This document shows, in pieces, positions 34,754-41,187 of a stretch of DNA of 41,187 bases. Position 1 is the stretch's first letter. Every line of letters begins with the position of its first letter. This stretch comes from Bacteroidales bacterium (lineage in GTDB: Bacteria; Bacteroidota; Bacteroidia; Bacteroidales; Muribaculaceae). Position numbers and translations under genes: made by a program. The stretch lies in the NCBI GenBank assembly GCA_014800385.1, contig JAAVGE010000025.1, forward strand, positions 1 through 41,187. The letters are read 5' to 3'. Below the pieces are notes generated by a model. It had not been told where the DNA came from, did no database searches, and saw only the letters and a list, made by a program, of their open reading frames with translations.

Positions 34754-36784
34754 TCAGTTGCCGGATTTAGGATGCACATCCGAAGGATACGCTATGCGCA
34801 CATGATACATGGTGCGTAGGCGTGAGATGAATGCCTCCTTGATAACCTTGATGTCGTTGAATGAGATGGGCGACTGTGCGTGAAGTCCCTGTTGCACCTG
34901 TCCGTCAATGATTTTGTTCACCAATGAGGTTATCGCCTCCATGGTGTGTTCAGGAAGGGAACGTGAGGCAGCCTCGACACTGTCGGCCATCATCAATAAT
35001 GATGCCTCCTTGGTGGTCGGGTTGGGTCCGGGATAGGTGAACGGTTCGGGATCGATCTCCTCGCCCGGGTGACGGCGCTGCTCCATGGTGTAGAAATATT
35101 TCACAAGACCTTTGCCATGATGCTGCGAAATCATATCCTTGATTATCTGCGACAATTTGTTTTTCTCAGCCATCTTCAGCCCCTCGGTGACATGACCGAT
35201 GATTATTCCAGCACTCTGCTGCGGGGTAAGTGCGTCGTGCGGATTCACCCCATGCTGATTCTCGGTGAAAAAGGCGGGGTTGGAAAGTTTACCTATGTCA
35301 TGATACAGCGCTCCGGCACGCACAATCAGCGGGTTAGCCCCGATTTTTCGGGCAGCATCACTGGCAAGTGAACTCACCGACATGGAGTGCTGGAATGTTC
35401 CGGGACACTGTTCGGAAAGGTCACGCAGAATCGGGTGGTTGATGTCGGACATCTCGACCAGAGTCACCATGGAGGTGAGGGAGAAGAGTTTTTCAAATAC
35501 AAAAATGAGGATATAGGCAAATGAGATCAGCACTGCATTGATGGCGAAGAATCCCATCAGTTTGCCTGTGGTGGAGGATATTGTCCCTGACTGCAGCAGT
35601 TCCATTGCCACGTAACTGACAGCGTATGTCAGAAACACCAACAGAGCCGTGCGGAGCAGTTGTGAGCGGCGGGTCAGTTCTCGGAGGGAGAAGATGGCTG
35701 CCAGTCCGGCAAGAATCTGGATGGTAATAAACTCTATCGGGAAAAGGGAGAGCGGCGCACACAGCAGAATCTCCACCACCAGACATGAGAAAGCGGTGCG
35801 GGAATCGAAGAACACCACGGTCATCACCGGAAGAATGGCAAACGGAATGAGATATATTCCCGAATTGATATGCGGCGCTACGATTGTAGCCACGATATAC
35901 AGCAACGTTATAGCAAACAATATGGCACTCAACCGCCTGAGCGACATGAAATCTTTACGGCGGTAAATCCAGAGATACAGCAGTAGCGCACCCAGCAGCA
36001 GGACAGTGAAGAGCAATTGCCCCAGACCCACATAGAGCGTCTCGCTTGCCGAAGCCTCGGAGCGCGACTCCAGCATTGACTCGTAGGTTGACAGGATGGC
36101 ATAAAGTTGCGGAGTCACGATATCGCCGCGGTCTACGATACGCTCACCCTGCTGCACCACACCGATGGCGGCTTCAATGGGGCGGATTCGGTCCTCATAT
36201 AGTCGTTCTGTCGCAACAGTGTCAATCAGAATGTTGGGCAGAATCATCGTGGCGAGTTGAAACTCGGTTATGGCAGTGCGTGACTGAGGGGTATTGAACA
36301 TGGAGTCAATGACAGCGTAAGCCTGACGGGGTGTACGGAGTGTTCCTGCCTTATGCTTCACAACCGTATTGTTTTCCACAAAACCCACTTCGGTTGTTCC
36401 ACGGGCTCGAATATAGTCATTGTAGAACTCCGGTGAGACAATACCGTCGGTGTAGATTCGGCCTACGGTTTCGCGCAGGCGTGTGCGTTCATCAGGGTGA
36501 ATACCCGGAATCGAGAGCAGACGGTTCAACACCGCTTTGCGGGGAGTGTTGTCAACCTTCATTATCGGGGTGAAGGAATGATTGAGCGAGTCACGCATCT
36601 GGCGTACCGTGATGGAGTCGCGGAACACCGGAATATCAAAGGGAGCCGTAAGCAGCGAATGGGTCCAGGGGCGGTTCATCTCGAATTGGAAATGACGGCT
36701 GTCGCTCCTTGGGAAAAAGAGCAGTATCAGCGAGGTCGCCGCCAGGATGACCAGCGCACGGAGTATGTTTTCTTTATTGAACAT
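34754..36784 (-). CDS. 7TM-HD (PgpH/YqfF-type) cyclic-di-AMP phosphodiesterase
   Basis: Inner-membrane phosphodiesterase of the 7TM-HD family that, in studied members (PgpH), hydrolyses c-di-AMP. Layout: one N-terminal membrane helix (ILRALVILAATSLILLFF), a ~230-residue extracytoplasmic 7TMR-HDED domain, seven membrane helices (~255-430) and a C-terminal cytoplasmic HD domain. The metal-binding HD motif is intact: FQHSMSVSSL at ~468, ALYHDIGKL at ~493 and MISQHHGK at ~545. Length 676 is in range. It starts 15 bases after the rel stop codon, so the ppGpp synthetase/hydrolase and the c-di-AMP hydrolase share an operon. Confidence 0.92.
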   Translation of the reverse strand: MFNKENILRALVILAATSLILLFFPRSDSRHFQFEMNRPWTHSLLTAPFDIPVFRDSITVRQMRDSLNHSFTPIMKVDNTPRKAVLNRLLSIPGIHPDERTRLRETVGRIYTDGIVSPEFYNDYIRARGTTEVGFVENNTVVKHKAGTLRTPRQAYAVIDSMFNTPQSRTAITEFQLATMILPNILIDTVATERLYEDRIRPIEAAIGVVQQGERIVDRGDIVTPQLYAILSTYESMLESRSEASASETLYVGLGQLLFTVLLLGALLLYLWIYRRKDFMSLRRLSAILFAITLLYIVATIVAPHINSGIYLIPFAILPVMTVVFFDSRTAFSCLVVEILLCAPLSLFPIEFITIQILAGLAAIFSLRELTRRSQLLRTALLVFLTYAVSYVAMELLQSGTISSTTGKLMGFFAINAVLISFAYILIFVFEKLFSLTSMVTLVEMSDINHPILRDLSEQCPGTFQHSMSVSSLASDAARKIGANPLIVRAGALYHDIGKLSNPAFFTENQHGVNPHDALTPQQSAGIIIGHVTEGLKMAEKNKLSQIIKDMISQHHGKGLVKYFYTMEQRRHPGEEIDPEPFTYPGPNPTTKEASLLMMADSVEAASRSLPEHTMEAITSLVNKIIDGQVQQGLHAQSPISFNDIKVIKEAFISRLRTMYHVRIAYPSDVHPKSGN

Positions 36785-36799
36785 GTCTCTTAAATATTA

Positions 36800-39025
36800 T
36801 TAAAGCACACGCGCCACCTGCTTTACGCCGTTGACTTCCGCCACTTTGGCACAAAGGTCACGCACCACATCATTGTCGGCCACCTTAATCCACAGGTCGC
36901 AGTGGAACACCTCTTTCTCAGCCTCGATGTTCATTTTGCGTATGTCAATCGCAAGATGTGATGAAATCATCTGGGTCAGTTCCTGAAGTATTCCGAAACG
37001 GTCTATCCCCTCGATATGTATCTGAGCAGGGAACGACTGCTTCTGCACATCCCACTTCACCTGCAGCAGACGGGGTCCGAAACTGGCTTTCAGAGCCTGT
37101 GCGCGGGGACAGTCCATGGAGTGTACCTCAACCTCATTATTATCATTGATGAAGCCCAGCACATTGTCGCCGGGGATGGGGTTGCAACATGGAGCGAACA
37201 CGAAGTTGGCACCATTCTCGTCGCTATGCAGGGTGTAGGTTTGCTTACGGTTGATATTATCCTTGCGCTCGGTTTCGGCATGTTCGTCAGCAGCCTTCTT
37301 TGAGCGGCGGAAAATGAGACGAGACAGGAGCGACTCATTCTGTTTTTTCATCATCCGCACCACGTAGTCGCCCAAAGTGACCTCACCGCTCCCTATACGC
37401 ATGTAAAGTTCGTCGCGGTTACTTACCTTGCAGATGCCGAGCAGTTTGGTGAAACTCTCGTTTGTCTCCTTGATGTCGTTGTTGCGGAGGAACTGTTCGT
37501 AAATCTCTTTTCCCGTTTCTATGGCAGGACGCTGAGCCTGTTTCAAAGCCTGACGCAGCCGTGTCTTTGCTTTTGCCGAAGCGAGGAACGACATCCATTC
37601 TTCCTTGGGCTTCTGCGATTTAGAGGTCAGCACCTCCACCTGGTCACCACTCTTGAGTTTCTGACTCAGCGGCACCAGTTTATGATTCACCTTGCCGGCG
37701 ATGCAATGGAAGCCGAGTTGAGTGTGGAGGTTAAATGCCACGTCAAGCACGGTTGAACCGGCAGGAAGCGTTATCAGTTCGCCGCTGGGGGTGAATACAA
37801 CAATCTCGGTTGCGAACAGATTCAGTTTAACCGTGTCGAGGAAGTCGATGGCATTGGGGTCGGGGTTATCCAGAATCTCCTTGATGGTCTGCAGCCATGC
37901 GTTGAGTTCACTCTCCTCGTCACCTTCGCCGATTTTATATTTCCAGTGGGCGGCAAAACCTTTTTCGGCTATCTCGTCCATGCGGCGTGAACGTATCTGT
38001 ATCTCTACCCAGTTTCCGTCGGGCCCCATAACCGTCAGATGCAGAGCCTGATAGCCATTGGCCTTGGGTATTGAGAGCCAGTCGCGCGTACGCTCGGGAT
38101 GGAGTCGGTAGAGTTCGGTGATGGCGGTGTAGATGCTCCAGCATATAGCCTTTTCCTTAGCGGGGTCGTCACACTCGAAGATGATTCGCATGGCATAAAG
38201 GTCGTAAACCTCCTCGAAGGGGATATGTTTTGACTCCATCTTGTTCCAGATGGAATAGACCGACTTCATGCGTGCCTTCGCATCGAATTGCAATCCGAGC
38301 GATTTGAGTTTCTCAATGATGGGTGTTGCAAAGTCGGTGTAAACCTCATTGCGTCGCGCCTCGGTGGCCTTAATCTTGTCGCTTATCTCCTGATATGCAG
38401 CAGGATGCTCATATTTGAAACTGAGGTCTTCAAGTTCGGTTTTAATGGCGAAGAGCCCCAGGCGGTGGGCCAGCGGGGCGTAGATGTAGAGTGTTTCACC
38501 GGCAATTTTATACTGCTTGGCGGGTGCCATAGAGCCCAGGGTGCGCATGTTGTGGAGGCGGTCAGCCATCTTGATGAGCACCACACGAATATCCTCGCTC
38601 ATGGTCAGAAGCAGTTTGCGGAAATTCTCGGCCTGCGCCGATGCTTTCGCTCCGAAGATACCTCCGGATATTTTGGTCAGACCCGACACAAGTTGGGCTA
38701 TTTTCTTTCCGAAGTGCTGTTCAATATCCTCAACGGTAAATTCCGTATCCTCAACCACATCATGGAGCAGCGCGGCACAGATGGAGGTTGATCCCAACCC
38801 TATCTCCTGACTGGCGATTTTCGCCACGGCAATGGGGTGCAGTATATAAGGCTCACCAGAGCGACGGCGTATTCCTTTGTGGGCTTCCTTGGCAAATTCA
38901 AAAGCCCTTACGATAATCTCCACCTTCTTGCGGTGGTTACTTGCGAGGTATCCGTTTAGAAGGTCGTTGAACGCCTCCTGGATCATCGCATCCTCTTCCT
39001 GTGGGGTTTTGTTGTATTCAGCCAT
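36800..39025 (-). CDS. rel: Bifunctional (p)ppGpp synthetase/hydrolase, RelA/SpoT family
   Basis: Controls the stringent response by making and degrading (p)ppGpp. Domains in order: HD hydrolase (~45-200) with His49, His63, His88-Asp89 and Glu92-Asp93 intact in ALLHDVVEDT, so hydrolysis should be active. Next is the RelA/SpoT synthetase (~250-370, with YSIWNKMESKHIPFEEVYDLYAMRI and PKANGYQALH), a TGS domain (~410-470, VFTPSGELITLPAGSTVLDVAFNLH), the helical region and zinc-finger-like CCNPIPGDNV (~625), and a C-terminal ACT domain. 741 residues is the usual Bacteroidetes length. First gene of the operon with the 7TM-HD phosphodiesterase. Confidence 0.96.
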   Translation of the reverse strand: MAEYNKTPQEEDAMIQEAFNDLLNGYLASNHRKKVEIIVRAFEFAKEAHKGIRRRSGEPYILHPIAVAKIASQEIGLGSTSICAALLHDVVEDTEFTVEDIEQHFGKKIAQLVSGLTKISGGIFGAKASAQAENFRKLLLTMSEDIRVVLIKMADRLHNMRTLGSMAPAKQYKIAGETLYIYAPLAHRLGLFAIKTELEDLSFKYEHPAAYQEISDKIKATEARRNEVYTDFATPIIEKLKSLGLQFDAKARMKSVYSIWNKMESKHIPFEEVYDLYAMRIIFECDDPAKEKAICWSIYTAITELYRLHPERTRDWLSIPKANGYQALHLTVMGPDGNWVEIQIRSRRMDEIAEKGFAAHWKYKIGEGDEESELNAWLQTIKEILDNPDPNAIDFLDTVKLNLFATEIVVFTPSGELITLPAGSTVLDVAFNLHTQLGFHCIAGKVNHKLVPLSQKLKSGDQVEVLTSKSQKPKEEWMSFLASAKAKTRLRQALKQAQRPAIETGKEIYEQFLRNNDIKETNESFTKLLGICKVSNRDELYMRIGSGEVTLGDYVVRMMKKQNESLLSRLIFRRSKKAADEHAETERKDNINRKQTYTLHSDENGANFVFAPCCNPIPGDNVLGFINDNNEVEVHSMDCPRAQALKASFGPRLLQVKWDVQKQSFPAQIHIEGIDRFGILQELTQMISSHLAIDIRKMNIEAEKEVFHCDLWIKVADNDVVRDLCAKVAEVNGVKQVARVL

Positions 39026-39048
39026 AATTATTTACCGGTGTGAAGTCA

Positions 39049-39056
39049 CAAATTTA
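39049..39056 (-). promoter_or_regulatory. -7 element for the rel operon
   Basis: TAAATTTG on the minus strand fits TAnnTTTG, ~24 bases before the rel start codon; a TTTTTTGAC stretch lies further upstream. Confidence 0.55.
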
Positions 39057-39244
39057 ATGATAATTGTTGGAAAAATGAAATAATTGTCAAAAAATATGTT
39101 TGGCGACATCCAAGAAACTGTTTTAACCTCTTTTTGCCCCCATTGTCAGCACTAATAAATTACCATAATTCACACAACAACTACCGAATTTTATTACCCT
39201 CCATCAATAAAATTAAATATTTTCCAATTTTTTATTCAATTTCT

Positions 39245-39276
39245 CTTGCATATTAAAATTAAATATTATACCTTTG
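39245..39276 (+). promoter_or_regulatory. Orphan promoter with -33 and -7 elements
   Basis: CTTG at 39245-39248 and TACCTTTG at 39269-39276 are 20 bases apart, the spacing expected for the Bacteroidetes housekeeping promoter. No ORF of ordinary size follows on the + strand. Confidence 0.55.
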
Positions 39277-39280
39277 TCCC

Positions 39281-39382
39281 ATCCTTAGGTACGAACATAC
39301 TAAGTGATACGGAAATCCTCTCTGAGTTGATATTTCTTTTTGATTTCCGACTACTATTCTTTTCATGAGAAATAGTTTTTTT
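39281..39382 (+). ncRNA. Candidate ~100-nt small RNA with three hairpins
   Basis: Starting ~5 bases after the -7 element, the segment folds into CTTAGGTA/TACTAAG (39284-39304, one bulge), CGGAAATC/GATTTCCG (39310-39349, perfect 8-bp stem with a 24-base U-rich loop), and ACTATTCT/AGAAATAGT (39353-39376) followed by a seven-T run, a terminator shape. Only short frames are open. It lies in the divergent-free space between rel and tonB. No Rfam family is recognised; not a tRNA, tmRNA or SRP RNA by eye. Confidence 0.45.
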
Positions 39383-39392
39383 CACGGCATCC

Positions 39393-39467
39393 ATGGTAAG
39401 TGATTTATATAGGATGCAGGTTATTAGGATTGGTTTAGTAAGGTTTCATACACAAACCGGTGTATGA
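39393..39467 (+). CDS. Possible 24-residue ORF
   Basis: MVSDLYRMQVIRIGLVRFHTQTGV, downstream of the candidate small RNA and ending inside a stem-loop. There is no own promoter, and only composition supports it. It is listed because the region is otherwise unexplained. Confidence 0.15.
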   Translation: MVSDLYRMQVIRIGLVRFHTQTGV

Positions 39468-39510
39468 AGAAAATGGAAAAGGGTGCATGCGTATCCTTTT
39501 TTATTTTTTT
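39445..39510 (+). terminator. Stem-loop and second terminator downstream of the orphan promoter
   Basis: TTCATACAC/GTGTATGAA (39445-39468) is a perfect 9-bp stem. It is followed at 39479-39498 by AAGGGTGC/GTATCCTT (with G-T pairs) and a long T tract, an intrinsic terminator on the + strand. A longer transcript from the orphan promoter could end here. Confidence 0.55.
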
Positions 39511-39544
39511 TACGATATCACCAATGCAGAGATAACAAAACAGT

Positions 39545-39736
39545 GGGCTGTGTCAAAAATTGAAGCCTGTATTTTATATGTGTTGTACGTTCATGGACAG
39601 TGATGTATATTCGGCGGATGCTCCATGGAGCATCCCTACACTCTTGACAATCAATACATTAACCCCGTAGGGCTGCTCCATGGAGCAGCCGCATCATCCT
39701 TTATACGGCGAGGCTGCGCCTATTATGACACAGCCT
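39545..39736 (+). repeat. ~190-bp dispersed palindromic repeat, copy 5
   Basis: The copy with the cleanest ends: GGCTGTGTCAAAAATTG at the left and ATGACACAGCC at the right, perfect inverted termini of 9-10 bases. Both inner palindromes are perfect (GGATGCTCCATGGAGCATCC, GGCTGCTCCATGGAGCAGCC). It abuts the 3' end of tonB. No target-site duplication is evident. Confidence 0.88.
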
Positions 39737-39764
39737 CCTGAGATTATATTGTGTTATTTCAGTT

Positions 39765-40538
39765 CTATTTGAATCGCCAGGTTATGGTTCCCGTCTGGTT
39801 CTTGTCGGAATTTGCCAAGGGGGAGAATTTTGTTTCCAGTGTGGCCTTGATTGTTTTGTTACGCATGGCGTTGTCACCTGCTGCCGCGCCTTCGCCTCCG
39901 GCATAATCGGCACGGATTACCTTCCCTTCAGGATTAACGGTCACGCTTACGCGTATGGTCCCCGACTTACGGCTCGAGTTAGCACCCCACCGCAGGATGG
40001 TACGACCGGCAAGGTCATGACCCTGCTCGCCGGTAGGTTGACCGGATACATTGTCGCCCTCACCTTTGCCGCTTATACCTTCACCTTTTCCGGTACCGGA
40101 AAATTTCATCTGCGACGCGATTTTATTACGGGTATTCTGCTCCTGACGTATCCGCTCCTGCTCAGCCAGCTCCTCCTTTGTAGGACCTGTTTTCTCAGGC
40201 TTTTCCTTAGGGGTAACTTTCATGGGCGACTCCTGCTGCGAAGCCACTTCTGGGGGAGTCACTCCTGCCGGGCCACTGTTGTCCATGTCATGTCCGTCCT
40301 GAAGTGTCTCACCCGGTTGCGGGTCGGCCAGCGGTGCGTCGGAGGGGGTGACATCGCGGAGCATATCGCCCAGATTGATGTAATCGCTCACCAGCAGAAT
40401 CTCGGTGCTGTCAACAGGCACACGACTATCCTCCGGATCCTCGGGAGGCCAGCGCAGGTAGGTGGTTGTGAGCACAAGCAGCAACAGCAGGTGCACCCCA
40501 ACGGCTATGACGGCGGATATGACTTTATCACGTTTCAT
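39765..40538 (-). CDS. TonB/TolA-like energy transducer
   Basis: Couples the proton-motive force from an ExbB/ExbD motor to outer-membrane receptors. The 257-residue protein has a short cytoplasmic N-terminus, a membrane helix at ~8-26 (VISAVIAVGVHLLLLLVLTTTYL), then a Pro-, Glu- and Gly-rich periplasmic linker (KVTPKEKPEKTGPTKEELAEQERIRQEQ) and a small C-terminal domain with SGTIRVSVTVNPEGKVIRADY, the TonB C-terminal pattern. Its start overlaps the exbD stop (ATGA type). The Gly-rich middle (GTGKGEGISGKGEGDN) is unusual but seen in Bacteroidetes homologues. With three TonB receptors in the window, it is a plausible partner, not a proven one. Confidence 0.85.
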   Translation of the reverse strand: MKRDKVISAVIAVGVHLLLLLVLTTTYLRWPPEDPEDSRVPVDSTEILLVSDYINLGDMLRDVTPSDAPLADPQPGETLQDGHDMDNSGPAGVTPPEVASQQESPMKVTPKEKPEKTGPTKEELAEQERIRQEQNTRNKIASQMKFSGTGKGEGISGKGEGDNVSGQPTGEQGHDLAGRTILRWGANSSRKSGTIRVSVTVNPEGKVIRADYAGGEGAAAGDNAMRNKTIKATLETKFSPLANSDKNQTGTITWRFK

Positions 40539-40963
40539 TGCGGACGTGCTGATTTGGGGGCAGGCTTGGTGGCAAGAACCATCTTGAGGTTACCTTCAGC
40601 ACCAATGTTCAGTATCTCCACTATCTTTCCGTAGGGCACCTCTTCATCGGCGTAGAGTGCAATGAACCCTTCCGGATCGTTTTCATGCGCCAGACGCAGG
40701 AAGGTGACAAGCGTTTCGGGTGTCATCGGCTGAGGTTCCTCACCCTGATAAGAGGCGAAGAGGTTGCTGTTCATGTCAAGATAGACGGTCGTACCGGGTT
40801 TGATTGCCCGTTGCTCCGAACTCTCGGGGAGATTGACCTCCAGAGCCGTAGGCATGACGAAGGTTGACGTAACCATGAAGAATATCAGCAACAGGAAAAT
40901 GACGTCGGTCATTGACGCCATGGAGAATGTCGCCTCCATTCGGTGTTGTGACTTGATTGCCAT
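40535..40963 (-). CDS. exbD: ExbD/TolR-family biopolymer transport protein
   Basis: Motor-associated inner-membrane protein that works with ExbB. One N-terminal membrane helix carries the conserved Asp in SMTDVIFLLLIFFMV (~18-33), which is the proton-path residue in this family. The periplasmic domain follows with LEVNLPESSEQ and the closing VEILNIGAEGNLKMVLATKP. Length 142 is normal. It overlaps tonB; an exbB gene is expected upstream, beyond the window edge or absent. There is no TAnnTTTG near its start, which suggests it is internal to a longer operon. Confidence 0.93.
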   Translation of the reverse strand: MAIKSQHRMEATFSMASMTDVIFLLLIFFMVTSTFVMPTALEVNLPESSEQRAIKPGTTVYLDMNSNLFASYQGEEPQPMTPETLVTFLRLAHENDPEGFIALYADEEVPYGKIVEILNIGAEGNLKMVLATKPAPKSARPQ

Positions 40964-40981
40964 GATGCTTTATATTATTGT

Positions 40982-41167
40982 TAAGTAGATGTTGAAAATT
41001 AGTTTATACTTAGTTCGTTTCTATTTTCGAGTGATATTTTGTTTTTGAAGAAGGAGTGTAGTGAACTACACGACTGATGAAAAAACGAAATAGTGCCGAA
41101 AAGAGAAATGAAATAAGTAGAAACAACATCTGCTTGATGATATAAAATAATTTTCAACTTCTACTTA
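40982..41167. repeat. 186-bp imperfect inverted repeat (giant hairpin)
   Basis: Outer arms TAAGTAGATGTTGAAAATT and its mismatched complement AATTTTCAACTTCTACTTA bracket the segment. Inside, TACTTAGTTCGTTTCT...GTGTAGT pairs with ACTACAC...AAATGAAATAAGTA over ~55 bases with scattered mismatches. The centre is the perfect GTGTAGT-GA-ACTACAC (41056-41071). The right arm has ~22 extra bases, which contain AACAACATCTGCTT, an extra part copy of the outer arm. Confidence 0.75.
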
Positions 41168-41187
41168 TCAGGCCGGTTCGTTAAGCA
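41168..41187 (-). CDS. Possible 3' end of an upstream minus-strand gene (partial)
   Basis: The last bases of the window read on the minus strand ...CTT AAC GAA CCG GCC TGA, i.e. LNEPA then stop, directly beside the palindrome. Only six codons are visible, so this is a weak suggestion; an exbD- or exbB-type gene is expected there. Confidence 0.15.

Noticed and set aside
40017-40634. 205-residue + strand ORF
   Set aside because: Antisense of the TonB linker; the TonB reading has a membrane helix and C-terminal domain.

Overview
The window looks like chromosomal DNA of a gut-type Bacteroidales bacterium, most likely Muribaculaceae (the family is an inference). The evidence is three TonB-dependent receptors, two of them true SusC/SusD pairs; surface lipoproteins with acidic residues just after the lipobox Cys; Bacteroidetes-type families (DUF4834, short ExbD/TonB, 7TM-HD phosphodiesterase beside Rel); and repeated Bacteroidetes -7 promoter motifs of the form TAnnTTTG. 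No rRNA, tRNA, CRISPR array, integrase or complete IS was seen.

Layout. 0.1-0.3 kb: first copy of a ~190-bp dispersed repeat. 0.75-5.6 kb (+): a TonB-dependent receptor and a large surface lipoprotein with OB-fold-like segments. 5.9-8.7 kb (-): a compact housekeeping run, pssA, DUF4834, DUF2461 and pfkA. 8.7-9.7 kb: an AT-rich patch with one exported hypothetical protein and a broken small gene. 9.8-12.6 kb (-): pepT-miaA and a methyltransferase. 12.8-15.7 kb (+): a small membrane protein, a PstS-like lipoprotein and a TPR protein. 16.3-17.0 kb (-): psd. 17.4-22.7 kb (-): SusC/SusD pair 1. 23.1-24.0 kb (-): a lone lipoprotein. 24.0-30.4 kb (-): SusC/SusD pair 2 preceded by a MINPP/phytase-like histidine phosphatase. 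30.7-34.7 kb (+): AGCS symporter, ychF and an OMPLA-type phospholipase A. 34.7-39.0 kb (-): rel (RelA/SpoT) followed by a PgpH-like 7TM-HD phosphodiesterase, joining ppGpp and c-di-AMP metabolism. 39.0-41.2 kb: a structured intergenic region with a likely small RNA, then tonB and exbD (-), and a large imperfect palindrome at the edge.

How the genes connect. Membrane lipid synthesis (pssA, psd) and turnover (pldA) are both present. Outer-membrane nutrient uptake (three receptors) would be powered by an ExbD/TonB module such as the one at the right end. The histidine phosphatase next to SusC/SusD suggests uptake tied to removing phosphate from an organic phosphate.

The least explained content is non-coding: (i) five copies of a ~190-bp element with inverted termini and two conserved palindromes; (ii) three arrays of a 9-bp tandem repeat, each 3' of a gene and in that gene's orientation; (iii) a promoter followed by a hairpin-rich, ORF-poor segment at 39.25-39.51 kb; (iv) a 186-bp imperfect palindrome upstream of exbD. 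All calls come from reading the sequence; no database search was run.
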